DNA from: Bacteroides sp.
GTDB taxonomy: Bacteria; Bacteroidota; Bacteroidia; Bacteroidales; Muribaculaceae
DNA: 62,415 nt
Direction: 5' to 3'
Assembly: GCA_014802445.1 (NCBI GenBank)
Contig: JAAVCF010000013.1
Location: 47,501-109,915, forward strand
Positions 17,506 through 26,563 of the stretch are shown here, piece after piece. The position numbers and the translations under genes are program-made. The number at the start of each line of letters is the position of its first letter. Within the stretch, counting starts at the first letter, position 1. A model generated the notes under the pieces. The model saw nothing but the letters and a program-made list of their open reading frames with translations, had not been told where the DNA came from and did no database searches.

Positions 17506-18701
17506 TGAAAACTTATCTGACCTCAACGGCCATCGCGGCAGCTTGCCTGCTCGCTTCGTGCGGCCACAAGTCACAAATCTCGCTGCTCAGCGAGCCCGCT
17601 ACGTATGGCGAAATCTCCGAATCGGTCACCGCCACAGGCACTCTCGAATCAGTCACGAGCGTGGATGTCGGCACCCAGGTGACAGGCATCATCAACAAGC
17701 TCTACGTTGACTTCAATTCCGAAGTGAAGGAGGGGCAGCTCATCGCCGAGCTGGAAAAGACTGTGCTCCAGAGTGAGCTCAACTCAGCCGAAGCCACGGT
17801 GAAAAGCGCCGAGGCGAGCTACAATTATGCCAAGACAAACTATGACCGCGACGTGGCGCTCCATGCGCGCCAACTCATCAGCGACTATGAGTTTGAAACC
17901 TCCCGCCGTGAGTATCAGGTGGCGCTCCAGAGCTTCGAAAAGGCTAAGTCTGACAGGGTTAAGGCGGCCAAGAATCTCAACTATGCCGAGATCTATTCAC
18001 CCATCGACGGCATTGTCATTTCGCGCGATGTGGAGGTGGGCCAGACTGTCGTGTCAAGCATGACTGTGGCAAATCTATTCACCATTGCCAATCTTGACCA
18101 CATGCAGGTGGTGGCCGACGTGGATGAGGCCGACATAGGCAATGTGCGCAACGGTCAGAAGGTGAGATTCACCGTCGATGCTTACCCCGACGACACTTTT
18201 GAAGGCACCGTCACCCAGGTGCGCCTATCCCCCACCACTGAGAGCAATGTCGTCACCTATGACGTTATCGTGTCAGTGGACAATCCTGACCACAAGCTCA
18301 TCCCCGGCCTCACGGCCAATCTCACCATCCTCACAATGCAGGAGGACCATCAGCTCCTAATCCCGCTGCGCGCCACTCGCTTCACGCCTCATGACTATCC
18401 CAAGGCCAAGCATCTCCCCAAGGCCAAGGGCAATCCCGCTCCTTTCAGCAGCGATGACCCTTCCAAGCGTCAGGTGTGGGTGGTGGAGGGCAACACGCTC
18501 TCTCCCAGGGTGGTGACCATCGGTGCCTCCAACGGTCAGAGTGTGGCGGTCACTTCCGGCCTCAAGGAGGGCGATGTGGTGGCTGTGGAATATAAGGCCG
18601 ACATGCCCGACGATGCCTCTGACAATTCTGCCTCGGCCGAGACGAGCCCCTTCGCGCCCAAGCGCCCCGGAGGCAACCGTGGCGGCGGTGGCCCGCGCTG
18701 A
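17505..18701 (+). CDS. Periplasmic adaptor lipoprotein of an ABC exporter (MacA-like)
   Basis: A 398-residue membrane-fusion protein linking the inner-membrane ABC complex to the TolC-like channel. The N-terminus MKTYLTSTAIAAACLLASCG ends in a lipobox (LLASC, Cys 19), so it is probably a lipoprotein. The biotinyl-lipoyl-like domain starts SVTATGTLESVTSVDVGTQV, a helical hairpin follows (residues about 75-150), then IYSPIDGIVISRDVEVGQTV and beta-barrel domains. The last 16 residues are Gly/Arg/Pro-rich (PGGNRGGGGPR), an unusual disordered tail. It overlaps the channel gene and lies 54 bases before the ATPase gene. Confidence 0.92.
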   Translation: MKTYLTSTAIAAACLLASCGHKSQISLLSEPATYGEISESVTATGTLESVTSVDVGTQVTGIINKLYVDFNSEVKEGQLIAELEKTVLQSELNSAEATVKSAEASYNYAKTNYDRDVALHARQLISDYEFETSRREYQVALQSFEKAKSDRVKAAKNLNYAEIYSPIDGIVISRDVEVGQTVVSSMTVANLFTIANLDHMQVVADVDEADIGNVRNGQKVRFTVDAYPDDTFEGTVTQVRLSPTTESNVVTYDVIVSVDNPDHKLIPGLTANLTILTMQEDHQLLIPLRATRFTPHDYPKAKHLPKAKGNPAPFSSDDPSKRQVWVVEGNTLSPRVVTIGASNGQSVAVTSGLKEGDVVAVEYKADMPDDASDNSASAETSPFAPKRPGGNRGGGGPR

Positions 18702-18755
18702 TTCTCCCGCCCGGCCTCTCTGCCGGGCGTTTTCCAAATCCTTGATTATTTCGTT

Positions 18756-19505
18756 ATGGACAATGACCATATTATTATAAAGGTGGACGACATCCGCCGC
18801 AACTTCACCGTTGGCGGCGAGACGGTTCACGCTCTCCGCGGGGTGTCGTTTGACATCCGCCAGGGTGAGTTTGTGACCATCATGGGCACCTCCGGCTCGG
18901 GCAAGTCAACGCTCCTGAACATCCTCGGATGTCTCGACACTCCCTCTCAGGGACGCTACATCCTCGATGGTGCCGATGTTCACAAAATGAGCAAAAATCA
19001 GCGGGCAGTGCTCCGCAACCGCAAAATCGGTTTCGTGTTTCAGAACTATAATCTGCTCCCAAAAACCACAGCCATTGAGAACGTCGAGCTCCCTCTGCTC
19101 TACAATGCCGGGGTCAGCGCAAAGGAGCGCCGCGAGCGAGCCATATCGGCCCTCAAGGCGGTGGGCCTCGCCGAGCGTCTCAACCACAAGAGCAACCAGA
19201 TGTCAGGCGGCCAGCAGCAGCGTGTGGCCATTGCCCGCGCGCTGGTAAATGACCCGGTGATTATCCTCGCCGACGAGGCCACGGGCAACCTCGACACGCG
19301 CACGTCGTTCTCCATCCTGGTCCTCTTTCAGGAGCTCCACGCTCGCGGCAGAACAATCATTTTCGTGACTCATAACCCTGAGCTGAGCGCCTATTCATCG
19401 CGCAACATCGTGCTGCGCGACGGGCGTGTGGTGTCTGACGAGCAGAACCCCCGCATGGCTTCGGCAAAGGAAATGTTTGACTCTCTTCCCACCGATGACA
19501 ACTGA
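18756..19505 (+). CDS. ABC transporter ATP-binding protein (MacB/LolD-type)
   Basis: A 249-residue nucleotide-binding subunit. Walker A is [15 protein letters not shown], the Q-loop lies in [13 protein letters not shown], the ABC signature is [15 protein letters not shown], Walker B is [13 protein letters not shown] and the H-loop is FVTHNPELS. These and the [13 protein letters not shown] segment place it in the MacB/LolD/FtsE-like group. It couples ATP hydrolysis to the permease encoded next, whose start codon overlaps its stop (TGATG). E. coli MacB has the ATPase and permease in one polypeptide; here they are separate proteins. Confidence 0.95.
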   Translation: MDNDHIIIKVDDIRRNFTVGGETVHALRGVSFDIRQGEFVTIMGTSGSGKSTLLNILGCLDTPSQGRYILDGADVHKMSKNQRAVLRNRKIGFVFQNYNLLPKTTAIENVELPLLYNAGVSAKERRERAISALKAVGLAERLNHKSNQMSGGQQQRVAIARALVNDPVIILADEATGNLDTRTSFSILVLFQELHARGRTIIFVTHNPELSAYSSRNIVLRDGRVVSDEQNPRMASAKEMFDSLPTDDN

Positions 19506-20728
19506 TGAAATTCGCCAACCTTTTCAAGATTGCGCTCAAGGCGCTTAACAACAATAAGCTGCGTTGCTTCCTGACCATGCTCGGAATCATCATCGGTGTG
19601 GCCTCGGTCATCACCATGCTCGCCATCGGTCAGGGCTCAAAGGACTCCATCAAGGCCCAGATCAGCGAAATGGGCTCAAACATGATTATGGTCCATCCCG
19701 GCAACATGCAGCGCTCAGGCGGTGTCCGCCCCAGCGCCGAAGCCATGCAGACGCTCCGCATCGCTGACTATGAGGCGCTGCGTGACCAGTCTTCTTATCT
19801 GGCCGACGTGTCGCCGGTGGTCAACACAGGTGGCCAGATGGTCAACGGCAACAACAACTGGCCTTCAACCATCTACGGCGTCACGCCCGAATATATGGAC
19901 ATCCGCAAGATGAGCGTCGACGAGGGCTCCATCTTCTCGGAGTCTGACATCAAGTCGGCCGCCAAGGTCTGCCTGCTGGGTAAAACGGTGGTTGACAATC
20001 TCTTCCCCGACGGCCAGGACCCAGTGGGCAAGGTGGTGCGCTTCGGCAAGATTCCTTTCACAGTCATCGGCACTCTCACCCCCAAGGGCACCAACTCCAT
20101 GGGCATGGACCAGGACGATGTGGTCATTGCCCCTTACACCACCGTCATGAAGCGCATCCTGGCTCAGGATTATCTGGGCAGCATCTATGCCTCGGCTCTG
20201 AGCGAGGACATGAGCGACGAGGCCCAGACGGAAATAACCGAGATTCTCCGAGAGCAGCATCGCCTCAAGGCCGACGATGATGATGACTTCACCATCCGCT
20301 CTCAGCAGGAGCTAAGCGAGATGATGAACTCCACCGGCGACATGATGACCATCCTCCTTGCTTGCATTGCGGGCATATCACTCCTTGTGGGCGGCATCGG
20401 CATCATGAACATCATGTATGTGTCAGTCACCGAGCGCACGCGCGAGATTGGCCTCAGAATGAGTATCGGCGCGCGCGGCATCGACATCCTGTCGCAGTTT
20501 CTCATCGAGTCGGTGATTATCAGCGTCACCGGCGGCGTCATTGGCGTGGCGGTAGGGGTCTTCGCTTCATGGATGGTCAATGTCATAGCCCGCTGGCCGG
20601 TATCCATCCAGGCCTATTCGGTGATTCTGAGCTTCATTGTCTGCACCGTCACTGGTGTGTTCTTCGGCTGGTATCCGGCCCGGAAGGCGTCAAATCTCGA
20701 CCCCATCGAAGCTCTCCGTTACGAGTAA
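19505..20728 (+). CDS. ABC transporter permease (MacB-type, FtsX domain)
   Basis: A 407-residue inner-membrane subunit with the MacB topology. One helix near residues 20-45 (LTMLGIIIGVASVITMLAIG) is followed by a large periplasmic domain to about 280. Three C-terminal helices in the FtsX domain come next (ILLACIAGISLLVGGIGIMN, then TERTREIGLRMSIGARG, and two further helices). It ends with PARKASNLDPIEALRYE, the characteristic ending of MacB/LolC-like permeases. With the adaptor and TolC-like channel it should form a complete mechanotransmission-type exporter for peptides, macrolides or lipids. Substrate is not predictable. Confidence 0.94.
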   Translation: MKFANLFKIALKALNNNKLRCFLTMLGIIIGVASVITMLAIGQGSKDSIKAQISEMGSNMIMVHPGNMQRSGGVRPSAEAMQTLRIADYEALRDQSSYLADVSPVVNTGGQMVNGNNNWPSTIYGVTPEYMDIRKMSVDEGSIFSESDIKSAAKVCLLGKTVVDNLFPDGQDPVGKVVRFGKIPFTVIGTLTPKGTNSMGMDQDDVVIAPYTTVMKRILAQDYLGSIYASALSEDMSDEAQTEITEILREQHRLKADDDDDFTIRSQQELSEMMNSTGDMMTILLACIAGISLLVGGIGIMNIMYVSVTERTREIGLRMSIGARGIDILSQFLIESVIISVTGGVIGVAVGVFASWMVNVIARWPVSIQAYSVILSFIVCTVTGVFFGWYPARKASNLDPIEALRYE

Positions 20729-20747
20729 TCTCCCCCCCTCCCCCACT

Positions 20748-20782
20748 GTCTCCGCCGTCACCCTCCGGCGGAGACTTTTTTT
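20748..20782 (+). terminator. Terminator of the exporter operon
   Basis: GTCTCCGCC (20748-20756) pairs perfectly with GGCGGAGAC (20767-20775), followed by seven T (20776-20782). The end of the T-run also supplies a TTTG (20780-20783) at about the -33 position of the bioA promoter. Confidence 0.9.
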
Positions 20783-20799
20783 GTTTTCGGCAATTTTTG

Positions 20800-20807
20800 T
20801 AATTTTG
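20800..20807 (+). promoter_or_regulatory. Biotin operon promoter -7 box
   Basis: An exact TAATTTTG box is followed after four bases by the bioA ATG at 20812, so the transcript is probably leaderless. No BirA-type operator palindrome was recognised around it. Confidence 0.6.
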
Positions 20808-20811
20808 GGGC

Positions 20812-22116
20812 ATGAACTCAGATTTTGCTGTTGACAGGCCTGCAGAAGTTCTCCACGATCCCTGGGACCGCGAACATTTGTGGCACCCCTACACCTCGAC
20901 AATCAATCCTCTCCCCACATATAAAGTTAAGTCGGCTTCAGGCGTGCGTCTGCGTCTGGCCGATGGCCGTGAGCTCATTGACGGCATGTCGTCATGGTGG
21001 GCTGCTATTCACGGCTATAACCATCCCGTAATCAACCGGGCCGTCCGCGCCCAGATTGACCGTATGAGCCATGTCATGTTCGGCGGTCTGACCCATGAGC
21101 CGGCAATCGAGCTCGGCAAGAGGCTGCTTGAGATGGCGCCGCCGTCAATGCACAACATTTTCTATGCCGACAGCGGCTCCGTGGCCGTTGAGGTGGCCAT
21201 GAAGATGGCCGTGCAGGCTGCCGTGTCAAAAAGCGGTGACCATGGCAAAACCAATTTCGTTACCATCCGCTCGGGATATCACGGCGACACATGGAATGCC
21301 ATGAGTGTCTGTGACCCCGTCACGGGCATGCACGGTGCCTTCGGTCCGGCCCTGCCGGTGAGGTTCTTCGTGCCGCAGCCGCGTTCGCGCTTCGATGGCG
21401 AGTGGGATGTCGCTGACATAAAGCCGCTGGAGGACCTTCTGGAAAAGCACCACGCCGAGATTGCCGCCATGATTCTCGAACCGATTGTGCAGGGCGCCGG
21501 AGGCATGTGGTTTTATCATCCTCAGTATCTCCGCGAGGCGCGAAAGCTCTGTGACCGCTACGGCATCTATCTTATTTTCGACGAGATAGCCACCGGATTC
21601 TGGCGCACAGGCAAGGCTTTCGCATGGGAGCATGCCGGGGTGGAGCCTGACATTATGTGCATCGGCAAGGGGCTCACCGCCGGTTATCTCACTTCAAGCG
21701 CCGTGCTCACCTCGGCTCAGGTGGCCCGAACCATCTCGGAGGGCGAGGCGGGAGTGATGATGCACGGCCCCACTTTCATGGGCAATCCTCTGGCGTGTGC
21801 CATCGGCGTGGCGTCGATTGACCTCCTGCGCTCGCAGCCAATGACGGAGGTCATTGCCCGCCATGAGAGGGTGATGCGTCAGGAGCTCGCTCCTGCGCGT
21901 GATTTCCCCGGGGTGGCCGATGTCCGCGTTCTCGGCGCCATTGGCGTGGTGAAGATGAAGGAGCCGGTAAATGTCGGCGAGTTCCAGAAGGAGTGCGTGG
22001 CCCGCGGCATATGGGTGCGCCCCTTCGGCCGTAATGTCTACATCATGCCCCCTTACATCATGGAGGAGGCTGACCTGCGCACTCTCTGCCGCGAGATGCT
22101 CAACATCATTAAATGA
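20812..22116 (+). CDS. bioA: Adenosylmethionine-8-amino-7-oxononanoate aminotransferase BioA
   Basis: A 434-residue class III PLP aminotransferase that converts 8-amino-7-oxononanoate (KAPA) to 7,8-diaminopelargonate (DAPA) using S-adenosylmethionine as amino donor. The start [12 protein letters not shown] and the Trp-rich [15 protein letters not shown] are BioA hallmarks. [20 protein letters not shown] precedes the PLP-binding lysine 286 in [11 protein letters not shown]. Length is typical. It is first in the operon, with its ATG four bases after a promoter box, and it overlaps bioF by four bases (ATGA). Confidence 0.97.
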   Translation: MNSDFAVDRPAEVLHDPWDREHLWHPYTSTINPLPTYKVKSASGVRLRLADGRELIDGMSSWWAAIHGYNHPVINRAVRAQIDRMSHVMFGGLTHEPAIELGKRLLEMAPPSMHNIFYADSGSVAVEVAMKMAVQAAVSKSGDHGKTNFVTIRSGYHGDTWNAMSVCDPVTGMHGAFGPALPVRFFVPQPRSRFDGEWDVADIKPLEDLLEKHHAEIAAMILEPIVQGAGGMWFYHPQYLREARKLCDRYGIYLIFDEIATGFWRTGKAFAWEHAGVEPDIMCIGKGLTAGYLTSSAVLTSAQVARTISEGEAGVMMHGPTFMGNPLACAIGVASIDLLRSQPMTEVIARHERVMRQELAPARDFPGVADVRVLGAIGVVKMKEPVNVGEFQKECVARGIWVRPFGRNVYIMPPYIMEEADLRTLCREMLNIIK

Positions 22117-23267
22117 CCGTGGACTTTCAGGACACTCTCACAGCGCTATCCTTAAGCGGCAATCTGCGCTCCATCCCTTCAGGAGCCACGCCTGCAGGGG
22201 TCACCGATTTGTCAACCAACGACTATCTTGGCCTCGCTGCGCGCCTTGATCTCCAGGAGCGGTTCCTCAACGACTGCGCGCAGGCTTCCGGGCAGCTTAT
22301 GACGTCGAGCGCGTCGCGCCTGCTCGCGTCGAGCCAGGAGGCCTTCTCGGGGCTTGAAAACAAGCTGAGCGGGCTCTACCGTGGCCGCGCGGCGCTGCTG
22401 TTCAATAGCGGCTATCATGCCAACACGGGCTTGGTCAGCGCACTTGCCTCGGGGGGCGACACTGTGGTGATTGCCGACAAGCTCATCCATGCCAGCGCCA
22501 TTGACGGCATTGCACTGAGCCGCGCTCCTTTCGAGCGGTTCCGCCATAATGACCTCCGCCATCTCTCGCGCTTGCTCGAAAAGCACCGCTCGGCTCAGCG
22601 TATTCTGGTGATTGTGGAGAGCATCTACAGCATGGACGGCGACAGCGCACCGATTGATGCGCTCATTGACCTCAAGCGTTCTTTCCCTCAGATGATGCTC
22701 TATGTCGATGAGGCTCATGCCCTCGGCGTGGCGGGCCCGGGCGGCCTGGGGCTCTGCGCGGCTTCGGGGCGCATGGATGAGGTGGATGTCATAGTGGGCA
22801 CGTTCGGCAAAGCGCTTGCCTCTTCGGGGGCTTTCTGCATTGTGTCGCCCGTGGTGAGGGAGTTCCTCGTCAATCGTGCGCGCTCGCTCATTTTCTCCAC
22901 GGCCATCCCTCCGCTCTGCGCTCTCTGGACGTCACTGATGCTTGACACCATGCTGGGCATGGATGCCGAGCGGGCTCATCTCCGGGCGCTGGCGGCGGCG
23001 CTGCAGTGCCGTCTGCAGCCTCTCTCGCCGGAGTTCCCCATCCCCGCGAGCCATATTCAGCCTCTTGTCATCGGCAATGCGGCCATGACTGTCAATCTCT
23101 CGACACGTCTGCTTGGCGAGGGCTTCAAGGTGCTCCCCATCCGCACCCCCACAGTCCCGCCGGGCACTGAACGTCTGCGCATTAGCCTCTCAGCCGCGCT
23201 CTCGCTCTATTCGGTGGAGCGTCTGGCCGATTGTATCACCAATTCTCTTGCGCCATGCAAAGCCTGA
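22113..23267 (+). CDS. bioF: 8-amino-7-oxononanoate synthase BioF
   Basis: A 384-residue alpha-oxoamine synthase that condenses pimeloyl-ACP (or -CoA) with alanine to form KAPA. Visible landmarks are [10 protein letters not shown] near residue 33, [26 protein letters not shown]-like [14 protein letters not shown], the PLP aspartate in [11 protein letters not shown] and the Schiff-base lysine 233 in [13 protein letters not shown]. It overlaps bioA by four bases. Its stop overlaps the ATG at 23267 of the following fusion gene, whose true start may be 12 bases earlier. Confidence 0.96.
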   Translation: MTVDFQDTLTALSLSGNLRSIPSGATPAGVTDLSTNDYLGLAARLDLQERFLNDCAQASGQLMTSSASRLLASSQEAFSGLENKLSGLYRGRAALLFNSGYHANTGLVSALASGGDTVVIADKLIHASAIDGIALSRAPFERFRHNDLRHLSRLLEKHRSAQRILVIVESIYSMDGDSAPIDALIDLKRSFPQMMLYVDEAHALGVAGPGGLGLCAASGRMDEVDVIVGTFGKALASSGAFCIVSPVVREFLVNRARSLIFSTAIPPLCALWTSLMLDTMLGMDAERAHLRALAAALQCRLQPLSPEFPIPASHIQPLVIGNAAMTVNLSTRLLGEGFKVLPIRTPTVPPGTERLRISLSAALSLYSVERLADCITNSLAPCKA

Positions 23268-24544
23268 TGATTCATAATGACGGTGAGCGCCGCCTGCTGA
23301 TTTTCTTCTGCGGCTGGGGCAGCGATGCGTCCGTAGCCCGCTCTTTGAAGTTCAGGGGCTATGACACTCTCGCCGTCTGGGACTATCGCTCGCCTGATTT
23401 CCCCGCCATCCCTGACCGCTATGAGGAGATAGTGGTTGCGGCTTGGTCATTCGGCGTGGCTGCGGCGGCTTGCTTCATCGCGGCCCGGCCGGAGCTGCCG
23501 GTCACCCGCCGCGTGGCATTCAATGGCACTCTCCATCCGGTCAGCGATTCGCTGGGCATTCCCGAGGCCATTTTCAGCGGCACTCTCAGCGGACTCAATG
23601 AGCGCTCGCTCGCCAAGTTCTATCGCCGCATGGCGGGGCGCCGCGAGTTTGAGGCGCCGCTGCAGCCCGACATCGCGGCGCTGCAGGATGAGCTGCGGGC
23701 CATAGCCGCTCTCTCCGTGCCGCAGTCTGTCTGGGACTTCGCTTTCATCTCTGACGATGACCGTATCATCCCGCCCGAGAATCAGCACAGGGCCTGGCAG
23801 GGCACTCCGCGCCGCAGCGTGGAGGGGGGACATCTGCCCGACTTTGCCGCTCTGCTGGCGCCGCTGATGATTGACAAGGAGTTAGTGGCCAAGCGCTTCG
23901 GCAGCGCTGCCGCTTCTTATGACTCTGCGGCTTCGGTACAGCGCTCCATCGCGGCGCGCTTGCTTGACATGGCGGTGCTTGACCCCGAGGCCACCGTAGA
24001 GATTGGCTCGGGCACAGGCATTCTGACCGACATGTTTCTCTCCCGCTATTCGCCGCGAAGCCTCACTCTGGTCGACTTTCATCCGCGCGCCGTTCCGGGT
24101 GCCGTCCTCGCTGCGTGTGATGCCGAGGCATGGATTGCCCGGCGTGAGTCAGAGAGTGTGTCGTGCCTGCTGTCGGCCTCCACTATGCAGTGGTTCAATT
24201 CGCCGCTGGGATTCCTCGCCCATGTCAGGCGGGTGCTCCGCCCGGGCGCCACGGCGCTGCTCTCAACCTTCGGCCCGATGACAATGCGTGAGCTGGAGGG
24301 GATAGCCCCGCGCCTCCCTTACCTCGACCCGAGCGAACTCACCGTCGGGGAGGTCTCTGAAGATATTATGATCCTCTCGTTCTCTTCGCCGCTGGAGGTG
24401 CTGAGATACATGAGGGCCACAGGTGTCAACGGCATTGCCAACGATGCCGGCGCGGCGCTGCGCCTGGCACGCAGCCTCCCCGCAGGCCCCGATGGCCGTT
24501 ACACGCTCACTTTCCATCCTCTTTACATTAAAATCACGCGATGA
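23255..24544 (+). CDS. BioG-BioC fusion: pimeloyl-ACP methyl ester esterase and malonyl-ACP O-methyltransferase
   Basis: A single frame of about 430 residues carries two biotin enzymes. Residues 1-205 resemble BioG (DUF452): LLIFFCGWGSD, a nucleophile-elbow AAWSFGVAAA with serine 65, acidic SDDDR near 166-170 and histidine 193 in EGGHLPDF. Residues about 208-430 are BioC: KELVAKRFGSAAASYD, SAM-binding EIGSGTGILTDMF at 249-261 and LSASTMQWF. BioC methylates malonyl-ACP to start the disguised pimelate chain and BioG later removes the methyl. ATGs at 23255 and 23267 are both possible; each overlaps bioF. The stop overlaps bioD (ATGA). Confidence 0.92.
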   Translation: MQSLMIHNDGERRLLIFFCGWGSDASVARSLKFRGYDTLAVWDYRSPDFPAIPDRYEEIVVAAWSFGVAAAACFIAARPELPVTRRVAFNGTLHPVSDSLGIPEAIFSGTLSGLNERSLAKFYRRMAGRREFEAPLQPDIAALQDELRAIAALSVPQSVWDFAFISDDDRIIPPENQHRAWQGTPRRSVEGGHLPDFAALLAPLMIDKELVAKRFGSAAASYDSAASVQRSIAARLLDMAVLDPEATVEIGSGTGILTDMFLSRYSPRSLTLVDFHPRAVPGAVLAACDAEAWIARRESESVSCLLSASTMQWFNSPLGFLAHVRRVLRPGATALLSTFGPMTMRELEGIAPRLPYLDPSELTVGEVSEDIMILSFSSPLEVLRYMRATGVNGIANDAGAALRLARSLPAGPDGRYTLTFHPLYIKITR

Positions 24545-25179
24545 ACTCCAACATCATTTTCATATCCGGAATAGACACTGACGCCGGCAAGAGCTACGCC
24601 ACAGGCTGGCTCGCTCGCCACCTCATGGAGCAGGGACACAGTGTGGTAACCCAAAAGTTCATTCAGACGGGCAATGACGGCTTCTCTGAGGACATCATCC
24701 TCCACCGCCGCCTGATGGGAATCGACGCTCTCCCTGAGGACAAGGACCTCACCACCTCGCCGGTCATTTTCACCTATCCCGCTTCGGCTCAGCTGGCGGC
24801 CCGCATTGACGGGCGCGAGATTGACCTGGCGGCCATCGAGAGGGCCACAGCAGCTCTGGCCGAGCGTTATGACACTGTCCTCATTGAAGGCGCCGGCGGA
24901 CTGATGGTGCCGGTCACCGATGATTATTTCACCATTGACTATGTGGCTGACCATCACCTGCCCATAATGCTCGTAACCAATAGCCGCCTCGGCTCTATTA
25001 ACCACACCGTCCTCTCTCTCGAAGCCATCAAGGCGCGGGGCATTGAGCTCAAAGGGGTTATCTTCAACCACCATTTTGACTCTGACGCGGTGATTGCCGA
25101 CGACACTCTCCAATTCATCCGCCGCTACCTCACAAGCCGCTTCCCGGGCGCCTCTCTGCTGGAGATTCCCTCCATGTGA
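24541..25179 (+). CDS. bioD: Dethiobiotin synthetase BioD
   Basis: A 212-residue P-loop ATPase that closes the ureido ring of DAPA with CO2 to give dethiobiotin. The P-loop region is ISGIDTDAGKSYATGWLARH. The conserved VTQKFIQTG (substrate lysine segment), LIEGAGGLMVPVTDDY and MLVTNSRLGSINHTVLSLEA all match the family. Length is usual. It is the last gene of the operon bioA-bioF-bioG/C-bioD; bioB, the final sulphur-insertion step, is not in the window. No clear terminator follows. Confidence 0.96.
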   Translation: MNSNIIFISGIDTDAGKSYATGWLARHLMEQGHSVVTQKFIQTGNDGFSEDIILHRRLMGIDALPEDKDLTTSPVIFTYPASAQLAARIDGREIDLAAIERATAALAERYDTVLIEGAGGLMVPVTDDYFTIDYVADHHLPIMLVTNSRLGSINHTVLSLEAIKARGIELKGVIFNHHFDSDAVIADDTLQFIRRYLTSRFPGASLLEIPSM

Positions 25180-25273
25180 CACTCTCTTCCGCGCTCTGAC
25201 TCTTGAACGTTAATTTATGCTATTCTCTGATTGGCGTTTACTTTTCAAGGGTTCCTTAAAGAAAAAAAATAGT

Positions 25274-25281
25274 TAACTTTG
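25274..25281 (+). promoter_or_regulatory. Promoter -7 box of the exonuclease gene
   Basis: An exact TAACTTTG box lies nine bases before the ATG at 25291, again predicting a leader of about five bases. It shows that the in-frame upstream codon at 25279 is not the start. Confidence 0.6.
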
Positions 25282-25290
25282 CAGCGTCAA

Positions 25291-25920
25291 ATGGAATCTA
25301 CACAGCCTTACATATCTATCCCCAAGAGCGTCCTTGCCGAAATGGAACCGGTGGTGTTCTCCGGCTCGATTACTATAGTGACAACCCCGGAACAGGCCGC
25401 CGAAGCGGTCCGTGCTCTCGAAAAGGAGTCGCTCGTGGGTTTCGACACCGAGACGAAGCCCTCTTTCCGTAAGGGCCAGAGCCATCCCGTGGCTCTCATG
25501 CAGGTGTCAACTGCTTCCCACAGCTATCTGTTCCGCCTCAACGAGCTTGGCATGAACCCCGACGTGAAGCGCTTCCTCGAGAATTCGGGCATCACCAAAA
25601 TCGGCCTTTCGCTTAAGGATGACTTCTTCGTCATGCACCGCTCGGCCGACTTTGAGCCACAGGGCTTCGTTGACCTTCAGCCGTTTGTAAAGAAGTATGG
25701 CATTGCCGATTGCTCGCTCCAGCGCATCTATGCCATCCTCTTCGGTCAGCGCATCTCAAAGGGTCAGCGCCTGTCCAACTGGGAAGCTCCGGTGCTCACG
25801 CGTGCCCAGCAGTGTTACGCTGCCATTGACGCCTGGGCTTGCCTCAAGATTTATGAGTATCTCACCTCTGGCTCGTTTGACCCCGCGTCAAGTCCTTACA
25901 AGAAAGATTCTGAAGCTTGA
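25291..25920 (+). CDS. 3'-5' exonuclease domain protein (RNase D/WRN-like)
   Basis: A 209-residue DEDDy-type exonuclease. Motif I is VGFDTETKPSF with the DxE pair, motif II lies in KIGLSLKDDFFVMHRSADF and motif III is CYAAIDAWACLKIYEYL with the tyrosine-x3-aspartate arrangement. It lacks the HRDC domain of full RNase D, so it is a stand-alone exonuclease domain, common in Bacteroidetes. Its target (RNA or DNA) is unknown. The stop codon overlaps the start of the small membrane protein gene by one base (TGATG). Confidence 0.88.
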   Translation: MESTQPYISIPKSVLAEMEPVVFSGSITIVTTPEQAAEAVRALEKESLVGFDTETKPSFRKGQSHPVALMQVSTASHSYLFRLNELGMNPDVKRFLENSGITKIGLSLKDDFFVMHRSADFEPQGFVDLQPFVKKYGIADCSLQRIYAILFGQRISKGQRLSNWEAPVLTRAQQCYAAIDAWACLKIYEYLTSGSFDPASSPYKKDSEA

Positions 25921-26138
25921 TGAAGCGCCTCCCCAAATCCACCGTTCTCCCTCTCGTGCTCCTCGTTTATCTGGGGATTATGAGTGTCATCGGCTTCCCC
26001 GAATTTCAGGCTGGAAATTATCTCTACTATTTCGGAATCATCTGTGCCACACTGCTTTGCATCATCCTGCTCCACTTCTCGCTGAAGCGCCGCGAAAGGC
26101 TTCGCCGCGAACGCGAGGATGATGTTAACAAGCGTTAA
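25920..26138 (+). CDS. Small two-helix membrane protein of unknown function
   Basis: A 72-residue protein with two hydrophobic helices, VLPLVLLVYLGIMSVIGFP and YYFGIICATLLCIILLHF, and a very basic, charged C-terminus (KRRERLRREREDDVNKR) that probably faces the cytoplasm. The ATG at 25920 overlaps the stop of the exonuclease gene, which supports real translation by coupling. No family is recognised beyond similarity in layout to small Bacteroidetes membrane proteins. Confidence 0.75.
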   Translation: MKRLPKSTVLPLVLLVYLGIMSVIGFPEFQAGNYLYYFGIICATLLCIILLHFSLKRRERLRREREDDVNKR

Positions 26139-26316
26139 CGAGGCTATTTTTCGCTTCTCCCCTTTCGGCCCTGCTCAAATAGCATTTTGCTACACAAAAG
26201 CTATTCTGCTACCTTTTTTCCACAGAAAGGCCTGAAATCTGACAAAACAAGGTAAAAATTTGTTAATTTCAAGCTAATTTCTTGCAAAACGCCTTGCACA
26301 GCTATCACTTTTACTC

Positions 26317-26400
26317 TACTTTTGCAATGTGTTTTTCATGGTATTAGATTTAAGGTTAACAAAGATTGATTGTCGCGACGACAATCAATTTCTTTTTTTA
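26317..26400 (+). ncRNA. Probable small RNA or orphan leader, promoter plus ~70-nt transcript and terminator
   Basis: An exact TACTTTTG promoter box (26317-26324) is followed by about 38 bases (caatgtgtttttcatggt then attagatttaaggttaac). A terminator follows: ATTGATTGTCG (26365-26375) pairs with CGACAATCAAT (26379-26389), then TTCTTTTTTT. No reading frame fits. The next gene starts 165 bases further on and has its own promoter box at 26470, so this looks like a self-contained short RNA. The unpaired part resembles a sequence I have seen in other Bacteroidales intergenic regions, but I cannot name the family. The rest of 26139-26316 shows nothing recognisable. Confidence 0.6.
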
Positions 26401-26469
26401 TACCCCCCTTTCATCTCATCTTTTACTCATTCCTACGCATTATGTACGTATAATTCGCGAAGATTTTTG

Positions 26470-26477
26470 TAAATTTG
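26470..26477 (+). promoter_or_regulatory. Promoter -7 box of the DUF5106 operon
   Basis: An exact TAAATTTG box, with a TSS expected near 26481 and a leader of about 83 bases before the ATG at 26564. Confidence 0.5.
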
Positions 26478-26563
26478 CGAATATTAAGGCAAGTGTTTTC
26501 TCGCATGGCATCCGCCGGCAGTTCTCGGAATCACTTCCCGCGCTTTATTTCAGATTCTTTCGT

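Noticed and set aside
25187-25201. A 15-base match (ttccgcgctctgact) shared with about 56568-56582
   Set aside because: In 62 kb one or two exact 15-base matches are expected by chance, and the flanks do not match.
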